Assembly: GCA_022560615.1 (NCBI GenBank)
Contig: JADFSR010000001.1
Span: 186,001 to 250,000 of the forward strand
DNA from: Gemmatimonadota bacterium
Lineage (GTDB): Bacteria; Gemmatimonadota; Gemmatimonadetes; Longimicrobiales; Gaopeijiaceae
Direction of reading: 5' to 3'
Length of the DNA stretch: 64,000 nucleotides
Of the stretch, positions 20,318 to 27,794 are shown one piece after another. The position numbers were made by a program, and so were the translations under genes. Position 1 is the stretch's first letter, and every line of letters starts with the position of its first letter. The notes beneath the pieces were generated by a model. That model saw nothing but the letters and a program-made list of their open reading frames with translations. It was not told where the DNA came from and made no database searches.

Positions 20318-21216
20318 TCGCGCGGAAGCGCCTCAGAGAGGCCGATGTGCTTCTCGAGATCTTCATCTTCGCCAACTTCGCCTTCCTCAGCCTCGACATC
20401 TATGTAGCTCACTCGATCAACCGGTTTCGGCACTGGGCGGAGTGGATTCCGTTCGTGTTCTCGATCGCGGCAGCCCTCGCGCTGCTACCCGGCGTGATAC
20501 GCAGCCTGGGGAGGGGAGAGCACTGGCAGCCGTCCCCCGTCGGGTCGGCGGTGGGCACGCTCGCGATCCTCGTCGGCATCGCGGGCATGTTCTGGCACCT
20601 CGACAGCCACTTCTTCTCGTATCAGACGATTCGAAACCTCGTGTACGCCGCCCCGTTCGCGGCACCGCTCGCGTACGCGGGACTCGGGTTCTTGCTGCTC
20701 GCGAACCGTATGCTGGAGCGTCGCTCGACCGAGTGGGCCCGGTGGGTGCTTTTCTTTGCTCTGGGCGGGTTCGTTGGCAACTTCATCCTGTCGCTGCTCG
20801 ATCACGCGCAGAACGGGTTCTTCGTCACGTCAGAGTGGATTCCCGTCGTGGCAAGCGCGCTCGCGATCGGTACGCTCGCCGTCGCCCTGGCGAAGCCTCA
20901 CGACAGGGGGTACCTGCCCTTCGTTGGGCTGGTTCTGGCGCTCCAAATCGTTGTCGGGGTTGTGGGCTTCGCGCTCCACTTCGCGGCAGACCTTCGCGGA
21001 CCTGGCGGCATGCGGGAGAACTTTCTCTACGGGGCCCCGATCTTTTCCCCGCTCCTTTTCCCCAACCTGGCCCTACTCGCTGGCATTGCCGTGTTGGTGC
21101 TGACCGATACTGAGCTCGATGTGGGTCTCCCGCCTCGAGATGCGCACGACGGTGATGTGAAGCCAGAGGAGGCACGCCAACGTCACGAAGAAGACGAAGG
21201 AGATCCAGGTCGGTGA
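20314..21216 (+). CDS. Polytopic membrane protein coupled to the octaheme cytochrome
   Basis: The TTG start overlaps the cytochrome stop (TTGA) and has AGAGGA upstream, so the two are translationally coupled. The 300-residue product has about eight membrane helices and scattered His residues near membrane faces (FWHLDSHFFSYQ, LLDHAQNGFF, FALHFAADL). No known quinol-oxidising family was recognised; it is not NapC/NrfH-like because there is no heme c site. By context it may connect the cytochrome with the quinone pool. The last 33 residues (after about ELDV) are charged and are encoded by the antisense of a narK remnant, so the native C-terminus was probably shorter and the extension is acquired. 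Confidence 0.75.
   Translation: MIARKRLREADVLLEIFIFANFAFLSLDIYVAHSINRFRHWAEWIPFVFSIAAALALLPGVIRSLGRGEHWQPSPVGSAVGTLAILVGIAGMFWHLDSHFFSYQTIRNLVYAAPFAAPLAYAGLGFLLLANRMLERRSTEWARWVLFFALGGFVGNFILSLLDHAQNGFFVTSEWIPVVASALAIGTLAVALAKPHDRGYLPFVGLVLALQIVVGVVGFALHFAADLRGPGGMRENFLYGAPIFSPLLFPNLALLAGIAVLVLTDTELDVGLPPRDAHDGDVKPEEARQRHEEDEGDPGR
21116..21214 (-). pseudogene. 3' remnant of a lost narK paralogue
   Basis: Read on the minus strand, this gives TWISFVFFVTLACLLWLH and then ITVVRISRRETHIE, nearly the same as the C-terminus of the intact NarK encoded at 21451-22923. A hand alignment of about 98 bases shows roughly ten substitutions and one 3-base indel. Most differences are synonymous or conservative, suggesting it diverged while functional. 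Homology stops abruptly on both sides. It is now read antisense as the tail of the membrane-protein gene. Confidence 0.85.
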
Positions 21217-21304
21217 CCCCGCACTGCCTGACGCCAGCCGCTCAGCCAATGGGGACGGGCGCTCCGCCGTTGGCGAGAGCGCGCCCCCTCTCCGGGGAGC
21301 TGCC

Positions 21305-21332
21305 CATCCTCCTCAGAGCATCCTCCTCAGAG
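21305..21332. repeat. 14-bp perfect tandem duplication
   Basis: CATCCTCCTCAGAG occurs twice in direct succession in the 234-bp non-coding gap between the convergent membrane-protein and narK genes. It lies in the scar where a narK copy was lost. Confidence 0.8.
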
Positions 21333-21450
21333 GCAGCAAGGGACCGGTTCAGGAACGAGACACAGGCGTGTTGTACGCGCTGGCCTGCGAGCGGGGCTGG
21401 TCCTCTGCGTGCGGGTCCAGCTTCACCGAGCCGGGATCCTGACGCCGGCA

Positions 21451-22923
21451 TCACCCAACTTGCTCGATGTGGGTCTCCCGCTTCGAGATGCGCATGACCG
21501 TGATGTGAAGCCAAACCAAGCAGGCCAACGTCACGAAGAAGAAGAAGATCCAGGTCGTGGTCCAGAGACCGATGCCCCTGAGTAGATATCCGAAGATTAT
21601 CGGGCAAAAAAACCCGCCCAGGCCTCCGATGACACCCACCATGCCGCCCACGACCCCCACCTCTTCTGGGAAGTACTCGGGGATGTACTTGTAGACTGCG
21701 GCCTTCCCGATGCCCATCGCGATTCCGATGATGAAGACGAAGATCGTGAAGACCCACACGTTGGCCTGGAAGAAGATGTTGGTGACGCCGCTCGCCAGTA
21801 GCGATCTGCGCTCAACCAACTGGCCCACCTCGACCTCCGGCACGTGCCACGACCTGATGACGGGCATGAGGTGCGTCTCCGATTCGTCGATCTCGCTGAG
21901 GACCATCGACTGGAGCGGATACAAGTCCTCCCCGACACGGATCTCGGTGTCCGACACGACGGTCACCGTACCGCCACGTGTCGCCATGACGCCGCTGCCG
22001 GGAGACTCGATCTCCATCCTCGGGAAGAAGAGGGCCAAGCAGCACACACCGATCACGCTCAGCGTCCAATACATCACCGAGCGGGCCCCCAACTTGTCCG
22101 ACAGGTATCCGCCGAAGGCTCGGATCACGCCGCCGGGCAGTGAGAAGAGCGACGTGAGTAGTCCCGCGGTGACGATCGTCATCGAGTAGACGTTCACGTA
22201 GTAGGGAACGAGCCACTGAGCTAGCGCAACGAATCCGCCAAATACCAGGAAGTAGTAAAGTCCGAACCGCCACACGCGGACGTCTTTGAGCGGCCGCAGC
22301 ATTTGCATCACTGTACGCTGAGCCGCGGCCTCCGGCTTTTTGTTTTCGGTGAACACGTAGAACAGGATCGCCATGACGACGAGCGTGATCGCGTAGTACA
22401 CGGGAAGCGTCCGCCAGCCCTCGAGGTTCTGGCCGTCGTCGGTCAGCCAGCGTAGCACGCTCGGCGCGCCCATCGCTGTGAGCGCAGCACCAGCGTTGCC
22501 TGCTCCGAAAATGCCCAGCGCGGTACCCTGACGCTCTCGGGTGAACCAGACGGATGAGAACGCGATTCCCACCGCGAACGCCGTGCCGGTCAGGCCGAAG
22601 CCGAGGCTGGCGAGCATATAGCCGTTGTACGAATCCACACGGCTGAGCAGATACATCGGCACGGCGCACAGGAGCATGAGCGCCGTGTAGACGGGGCGGC
22701 CCCCGAATTTGTCGGTGAACATGCCCAGCGGGAGACGCATGACCGACCCGGTGAGGACGGGGATGCCGATCAACGTGCCCATCTGAGCCGCATCCCAGTC
22801 GAACACTCCGTTCTCGACCAGGAACGTCACGAGCACGCCGTTCAACATCCAGCACGCGAAGCAGACGGTGAACGCGGTCGTGTTGAGGGCCAGGACTCGC
22901 CAGGCCACCGGCCGCTCCTTCAT
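21451..22923 (-). CDS. narK: NarK-family nitrate/nitrite transporter with soluble insert
   Basis: This 490-residue major-facilitator transporter has about 12 helices. Residues such as 'RLPLGMFTDKFGGRPVY' (loop 2-3) and 'GAGNAGAALTAMGAP' match NarK/NasA signatures; the glycine-rich signature in the second half reads 'GVVGGMVGVIGGLGGF'. Between helices near residues 290 and 385 lies a hydrophilic insert of about 90 residues (from 'RMEIESPGSG' to 'VEVGQLVERR'), predicted beta-rich and unusual for the family. The ATG at 22923 overlaps the preceding small gene (ATGA). It is the last gene of the nar operon and probably handles nitrate uptake or nitrite export. Confidence 0.9.
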   Translation of the reverse strand: MKERPVAWRVLALNTTAFTVCFACWMLNGVLVTFLVENGVFDWDAAQMGTLIGIPVLTGSVMRLPLGMFTDKFGGRPVYTALMLLCAVPMYLLSRVDSYNGYMLASLGFGLTGTAFAVGIAFSSVWFTRERQGTALGIFGAGNAGAALTAMGAPSVLRWLTDDGQNLEGWRTLPVYYAITLVVMAILFYVFTENKKPEAAAQRTVMQMLRPLKDVRVWRFGLYYFLVFGGFVALAQWLVPYYVNVYSMTIVTAGLLTSLFSLPGGVIRAFGGYLSDKLGARSVMYWTLSVIGVCCLALFFPRMEIESPGSGVMATRGGTVTVVSDTEIRVGEDLYPLQSMVLSEIDESETHLMPVIRSWHVPEVEVGQLVERRSLLASGVTNIFFQANVWVFTIFVFIIGIAMGIGKAAVYKYIPEYFPEEVGVVGGMVGVIGGLGGFFCPIIFGYLLRGIGLWTTTWIFFFFVTLACLVWLHITVMRISKRETHIEQVG

Positions 22924-23114
22924 TCGCCGCGCTCCGTTGGCTGTCCGCTGAGTACTTGACGAAGCCCGGGGCGCACGGTCCACAGGTAGTAGCCCATGGA
23001 CCCGGCGGCGATGAGGTTGCCGGCCGCTACGTTCGTCCAGGCGAGTGCGGCCAGCAGAGGAGCGAAGAGCAGCCCGACCACGGCGTAGAAGCCGACCTCG
23101 AGGATGGTCAGCAT
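22920..23114 (-). CDS. Small two-helix membrane protein inside the nar operon
   Basis: This 64-residue product has two membrane spans (about 5-25 and 30-47, 'GNLIAAGSMGYYLWTV') and a polar tail. Both ends overlap their neighbours: its ATG lies within the end of the upstream narK and its stop overlaps the ATG of the downstream one. Translation is therefore coupled and the gene is almost certainly real. No family was recognised. A subunit or stabiliser of one of the flanking transporters is a reasonable guess from position only. Confidence 0.75.
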   Translation of the reverse strand: MLTILEVGFYAVVGLLFAPLLAALAWTNVAAGNLIAAGSMGYYLWTVRPGLRQVLSGQPTERGE

Positions 23115-24673
23115 GGCATCTCAGCGTTCCTTCTCGCGTAGAACCACCAGTTCACGGCGAGGCAACTCACGTAATAGGCGATGAATCCGTACATGGCGTA
23201 TTCGGGCGTTTCGGCCTCGATCTGGCCGCCGAAGATCCTCGGGATCAGGAAGGCTCCGTAGGCGGCGACCGCCGAGGTCCAGCCGAGCACCGGGCCGGCG
23301 AGCTCGGGCTTGAAGATGATCGGGATCATCCGGAAGGTTGAGCCGTTCCCGATGCCGGTTGTGACGAAGAGCAGCATGAAGAGCCAGAAGAACGGCCACC
23401 AATACTGTTCGGGCGTGGTGGACGTCCCCGCGGCCTTGATGAAGAAGGCGACCCCCGCGGCAGATCCGATCATCACGACGGTGTCCCAGTGCGTGACCCG
23501 CGCTCCGCCGAGCTTGTCGGAGAGCCATCCACCCATGGGTCGCACCAGGGACCCGACCAGGGGACCGAGCCAGGCGTACTGGAGTGGGTTCGGCGCGTTG
23601 GGGTTGAGCGCTCCGTCCGGGAGCGTGCCGAAGATGTCCTGGATCAGCTTGGGAAACGCGGCCGAATATCCGATGAAGGAGCCGAACGTCATCGTGTAGA
23701 GCCAGGTCATCACCCAGTTGTGCTTCTTCCGGAAGATGACGAACTGGCCGGCGAGGCTGTCGCGCACAGGTCTAGGCGTCGCGTAGCGCATCACCGCCAG
23801 CGTGACGCAGATGGTGACGACGAGCACGAGGAAGACCTTCAGCAGATCGGGCAGGCCGAACGTCGGGCCGAGAAGGAGTCCGATGCCGACCGCGGCCCCG
23901 AGCAGCCCCATCGCCTCGAGCCAGAGCATCTTCCCGATCGCGACCGGTGTGGAGCCGACCTCGTGCTGGGGCAGATTGTTCATGAACGCGAACGCGAGGA
24001 TCACGAACAGCAGCAGGACCGGGATCCACACCAGCCCGCTGTTCTGGATCCAGAGCATCCCGCCTGCGGGGTCGGCCGGGACGGCTCTACCCTCGCCGCC
24101 AAGCGCTCCGAACAGTCCGAAGGTGGTCACCCAGGGGAGCACCACCTGCATGATGCTCACGCCGACGTTGCCCAGTCCCGCGTTGAGGCCGAGGGACAGG
24201 CCCTGCATCCGCTTCGGGAAAAAGAAGCTGATGTTGGACATCGAGGACGCGAAGGCACCGCCACCGATCCCGCTCAACGCCGCGAGCACCGCGTAGGTCG
24301 TGTAGCCCGTGTCGGGGTTCTGGAGCGCGATGCCCACGCCGGCCGCGGGCAAGACCAGGAGCGCGGTCGTCACGGCAATGACGTTGCGGCCCCCCGAGAT
24401 CCCGATCATGAACGAGTTTGGGATCCTGAGCGTGGCTCCGGCCAAACCCGCGATCGCGGGGAGCGTGTAGAGCTGGGCGGTGGAGAAGGGGGAGCCCAAG
24501 GTCTGCATCTGGACGATGATGATCGACCAGTAGAGCCAGATCGCGAAAGCGAATAGCAGGCACGGAATGGAGATGAAGAGGTTCCGGAAGGCGACGGTTC
24601 TCCCCTGGCTCAGCCAGAAGTCAGGCCGCTCGATCTCCCACTCTTTGATCTTGCCGGCGACGGAACTGCTCAT
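23108..24673 (-). CDS. narK: NarK-type nitrate/nitrite MFS transporter
   Basis: This 521-residue, 12-helix transporter carries the family nitrate signature in the first half ('GGGAFASSMSNISFFFPKR', about residues 146-164, then 'GLNAGLGNVGVS'), with the Arg expected to bind nitrate in helix 2 ('ATLRIPNSFMIGISGGRN'). The second half holds 'GNGSTFRMIP', the matching motif. The sequence is quite distinct from the second NarK of the operon, so one may be a proton symporter and the other a nitrate/nitrite antiporter, as in organisms with two NarK types. It lies 87 bases downstream of narI. Confidence 0.95.
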   Translation of the reverse strand: MSSSVAGKIKEWEIERPDFWLSQGRTVAFRNLFISIPCLLFAFAIWLYWSIIIVQMQTLGSPFSTAQLYTLPAIAGLAGATLRIPNSFMIGISGGRNVIAVTTALLVLPAAGVGIALQNPDTGYTTYAVLAALSGIGGGAFASSMSNISFFFPKRMQGLSLGLNAGLGNVGVSIMQVVLPWVTTFGLFGALGGEGRAVPADPAGGMLWIQNSGLVWIPVLLLFVILAFAFMNNLPQHEVGSTPVAIGKMLWLEAMGLLGAAVGIGLLLGPTFGLPDLLKVFLVLVVTICVTLAVMRYATPRPVRDSLAGQFVIFRKKHNWVMTWLYTMTFGSFIGYSAAFPKLIQDIFGTLPDGALNPNAPNPLQYAWLGPLVGSLVRPMGGWLSDKLGGARVTHWDTVVMIGSAAGVAFFIKAAGTSTTPEQYWWPFFWLFMLLFVTTGIGNGSTFRMIPIIFKPELAGPVLGWTSAVAAYGAFLIPRIFGGQIEAETPEYAMYGFIAYYVSCLAVNWWFYARRNAEMPC

Positions 24674-24760
24674 CGACTCTCGGGATGCGGCTTCGACGCT
24701 AGCCCGCGAGGGGCTCCGACGCCCGCAGGCGTCGGCGGGAGGGTCCTACGTTGCCTCGGT

Positions 24761-25489
24761 TCAGTTGTTGTGTGGCCGCGCGTCGCTCCACGCGGTGCCC
24801 GGGTCCCGGATCGTCCTGCGGTTCCAGTTCCAGATGACCAGCTGATACGGCCGCCCGATGTAGTGAAGCGGCGCCACGATGAAGTGCATCAGGCGAGTGA
24901 ACGGGACCATGAGGACGAGGGCGAACGCGCCCACGATGTGGAACTTGATGACCCAGGGGAGTGCGAAGACCGCTGATGTCTCGGGCGAAAATCTCACGAG
25001 CGACCACAGGTAGGGCGTGAGGTCGGCGGCGAACCAGGACGAGCCCCAACGGAAGCCCAGGGCAATCCAGAGCCCCAGCACCACCTGAGCCAAGAGAAGG
25101 AGCTCGATGGCGATGTCGGCCGGGGTGGTCACCGCACGGATGCGCGCGTTCGTCAGCCGCCGGTACATGAGCGCGACCAGTCCGACGAACACGGTGAGCC
25201 CGAACACGAAAGCACTCACCTCCAGAACTATGAGCCGAAGCGGAATCCGGTTCCACGCGAGAATCGCCTGTGGAAGCAAGAACGCTGTGAGGTGCCCCAA
25301 GAGCACCACGAGTATCCCGATGTGGAACGGCACACTCCCCCAGAAGAGGCCCTTCCCCTCCAGAAACTGCGAACTGAGCGACGACACCGTAAAGCCCTTC
25401 TGCCGGTACCGGTACGAGACGCCGACCACGAAGACCAGCACCGCCGCGTAGGGGAACGCCACGAACAGAAACGTGTTGAGCGCATTCAC
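24761..25489 (-). CDS. narI: Respiratory nitrate reductase gamma subunit (cytochrome b)
   Basis: This 242-residue, five-helix membrane subunit oxidises quinol and passes electrons to NarH. Four histidines sit where the two hemes b are ligated in E. coli NarI: His56 and His66 at identical positions, and His184 and His202 (E. coli 187 and 205). The segments 'WGSVPFHIGILVVLLGHL' and 'KFHIVGAFALVLMVPFTRLMHF' are typical. The start overlaps narJ by 4 bases. The gap to narK holds a small GC hairpin (CCGACGC/GGCGTCGG near 24716). Confidence 0.96.
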   Translation of the reverse strand: MNALNTFLFVAFPYAAVLVFVVGVSYRYRQKGFTVSSLSSQFLEGKGLFWGSVPFHIGILVVLLGHLTAFLLPQAILAWNRIPLRLIVLEVSAFVFGLTVFVGLVALMYRRLTNARIRAVTTPADIAIELLLLAQVVLGLWIALGFRWGSSWFAADLTPYLWSLVRFSPETSAVFALPWVIKFHIVGAFALVLMVPFTRLMHFIVAPLHYIGRPYQLVIWNWNRRTIRDPGTAWSDARPHNN

Positions 25490-26202
25490 AGCATCCTCCC
25501 GGATGGGGCCGCCTTGCCCTCGTTGGCTTCGATCTCCATCTCACGCCCGATCGAGCTCAGGAAGTCGTTGTCCTGCTCGGGCGGCTTCCATTCGGCGAGC
25601 TCGAAGTCGTCCTTGAGAACTTGCAGCACAGCCGCGAGGGGCTCGCGGAAGATCGTGGCTCGCTCGGCGGACGAGATGATGAGCGTCTTGTAGTGCTTCT
25701 GGTACAGACCTTCACGTGCCGCCATGCGCCGCTGGCTGAATTCAGCCACCATGCACTCGAGCGCCGGGTGGAGGATTTCCTCCACGAACTCCCGCGCCAG
25801 CTCGCGATCTTGCCACCGCGCTACGAGCCGCAACACGGTCGGCAGGTGGTCGGAGAGCTCCGTTCCGCAGTCGATGCCCGCGTCGCGCATCTCTCGGTTC
25901 AGGTTCACGAGCAGTTCGCCGCGCTTGTAGTCGTCGCCGAACATGACGTAGCCCACGCCGAGCGTGGTGATCGCCTGCACGTCGAACGAGCGCGTGAAGA
26001 TCTCCTGGACCTCATCCAGTGCTTCCGGAGTGAGCGGCTCCCCCTCAGTGGGCAGAGCTCGGGCGAATGCGTCGATCTCGGCCGCGGCCAGCACGTGCCG
26101 GCCCGCGAGCATGTCGTACACGCTCTGGACCCATGCGGGATAGTCGTGCCGCGGATAGTCGAAGAGCCTGGCAAGGTGCTCGTAGTGTGCGAACGGATGC
26201 AT
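25486..26202 (-). CDS. narJ: Nitrate reductase assembly chaperone
   Basis: This 238-residue cytoplasmic NarJ/TorD-like chaperone is all-helical and needed to insert the molybdenum cofactor and attach NarGH to NarI. Family features include 'LARLFDYP' near residue 10, the 'SFDVQAITTLGVGYVMFGDDYKRGELLVNL' region (about 71-100) with the conserved DxxKRG, and the following 'LSDHLPTVLRL'. The last 40 residues are charged and poorly conserved. It lies between narH (2 bases upstream) and narI (4-base overlap) in the usual order. Confidence 0.95.
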   Translation of the reverse strand: MHPFAHYEHLARLFDYPRHDYPAWVQSVYDMLAGRHVLAAAEIDAFARALPTEGEPLTPEALDEVQEIFTRSFDVQAITTLGVGYVMFGDDYKRGELLVNLNREMRDAGIDCGTELSDHLPTVLRLVARWQDRELAREFVEEILHPALECMVAEFSQRRMAAREGLYQKHYKTLIISSAERATIFREPLAAVLQVLKDDFELAEWKPPEQDNDFLSSIGREMEIEANEGKAAPSGRML

Positions 26203-26204
26203 GC

Positions 26205-27758
26205 TCAGGCCCCCCGCACGGCGGTCTCGGCCTTGAAGCCGAAGCCCGTGCTGCCCTGCACGTCACCGGTGAACTCCATCATCTCGATGGCCTGCTCACG
26301 ATGCGCGGCGGGAATCACGAAGCGGTCGTCGAACTTGGCCAACGAGGTCAAGTAGTAGATGTCGTCGGCGGTCTGAGGGGTCAGGCCGGTGTCGGATAGC
26401 GCCGCCTCCACCACGCTGTCGTCGACGTCACCCACCGTGACCTTCCGCCTGTGCAAGCGCACCGCCATCAGCTTCTTGATGCGGTCGCTCACCCAGCTCG
26501 TCTCCCCGGCGCTGAACAGGCTCGCCATGTACTCGATCGGGAAACGCTGGTTATCGATCGTGCCGAACATCTCCTTTGTGCTCGTATCGTACAGCCAGTT
26601 GTCCGGCCAGTACTTCGCCTTTTCGTTCATCTTCTTCGACTGCTCGGTGTTGTCGACGTCGGTGACCGACGCCATCACCGGCAGCAGCGGCGGAACGTAG
26701 AAGAGCATCGGCAGCGTGCGGAACTCCGGGTGCAGCGGCAACGCCAGATTCCACTCCTTCACGAACTTGTACGTTGGGGAGTTCTGAGCTGCGTGGATCG
26801 TGGAATCGGCGATCCCGTTCTCCTCTGACGCGGCGATGACAGCCGGATCGAACGGATCCAGGAGCATGTCCATCTGCCGTTGCACGATTTCGCTCTCTTC
26901 GGCCGAGGCCACAGCCTCGATCTGATCGGCATCATAGAGCATGACGCCGAGATACCGGATCCGACCCACACAGGAGTGCATACACGCCGGCGCGTGTCCG
27001 GACTCGATGCGCGGGTAGCACAGAATGCACTTCTCGGACTTCCCGGTGCTCCAGTTGTAGTAGGTCTTCTTGTACGGGCACGCGGTGACGCACATGCGCC
27101 AACCCCTGCACACCGACTGATCGATGAGGACGATGCCGTCCTCTCCACGCTTGTAGATCGCACCCGAGGGGCACGAGGCGACGCACGCAGCGTTCAGACA
27201 GTGGTTGCAGATCCGTGGCAGATAGAAAAAGGCCATGCGCTCCATCTCGAACATGGCTTTCTGCTGCTCGGGAGTGAGGTTCTTCAGGTTGGGGTCGTTA
27301 CGCGCGTAGTCCGGCGTCCCGCTCAGGTCGTCGTCCCAGTTCGGGCCCATCTTGATGTCCATCGGCTCGCCGGTGATCATCGAGATGGGTCGAGCGGTCG
27401 GCTGGTCGTCCCCGGCCGGTGACTCGATCAGGTCGAGGTACTTGTAGGTGAACGGCTCGTAGTAGTCGTCGATCACCGGCATGTTGGGGTTGTGGAAGAT
27501 GTTGGTGAGGCTCTTACGCTTGCCGGCGCCCTTCAGCTCGATGCCGTCACCGTCCTTCACCCAGCCACCCTTGTAGATGTCCTGGTCTTCCCACTTCCCG
27601 GGATACCCCGTGCCGGGCTTGGTCTCGACGTTGTTCCACCACATGTACTCCGCGCCCTTGCGGTCCGTCCAGATGTTCTTGCAGGCGATCGAGCACGTGT
27701 GGCAGCCGATGCACTTGTCGAGGTGGAACACCATCGAGATTTGCGAGCGGACATCCAT
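26205..27758 (-). CDS. narH: Respiratory nitrate reductase beta subunit (iron-sulfur)
   Basis: This 517-residue electron-transfer subunit links NarI hemes to NarG. Four cluster motifs are visible: CIGCHTCSIAC (residues 16-26), CNHCLNAACVASCP, CRGWRMCVTACP, and CILCYPR with a later CMHSC. The Trp in the third motif (CRGWRMC) marks the [3Fe-4S] site as in canonical NarH. The following 'NLALPLHPEFRTLPMLFYVPPLLPV' region is also diagnostic. There is no export signal, so the enzyme faces the cytoplasm with NarG. It lies 36 bases after narG. Confidence 0.97.
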   Translation of the reverse strand: MDVRSQISMVFHLDKCIGCHTCSIACKNIWTDRKGAEYMWWNNVETKPGTGYPGKWEDQDIYKGGWVKDGDGIELKGAGKRKSLTNIFHNPNMPVIDDYYEPFTYKYLDLIESPAGDDQPTARPISMITGEPMDIKMGPNWDDDLSGTPDYARNDPNLKNLTPEQQKAMFEMERMAFFYLPRICNHCLNAACVASCPSGAIYKRGEDGIVLIDQSVCRGWRMCVTACPYKKTYYNWSTGKSEKCILCYPRIESGHAPACMHSCVGRIRYLGVMLYDADQIEAVASAEESEIVQRQMDMLLDPFDPAVIAASEENGIADSTIHAAQNSPTYKFVKEWNLALPLHPEFRTLPMLFYVPPLLPVMASVTDVDNTEQSKKMNEKAKYWPDNWLYDTSTKEMFGTIDNQRFPIEYMASLFSAGETSWVSDRIKKLMAVRLHRRKVTVGDVDDSVVEAALSDTGLTPQTADDIYYLTSLAKFDDRFVIPAAHREQAIEMMEFTGDVQGSTGFGFKAETAVRGA

Positions 27759-27794
27759 GTCAGTTTCCCCTTCCCCGGCGCGATTTCGTGGTCA

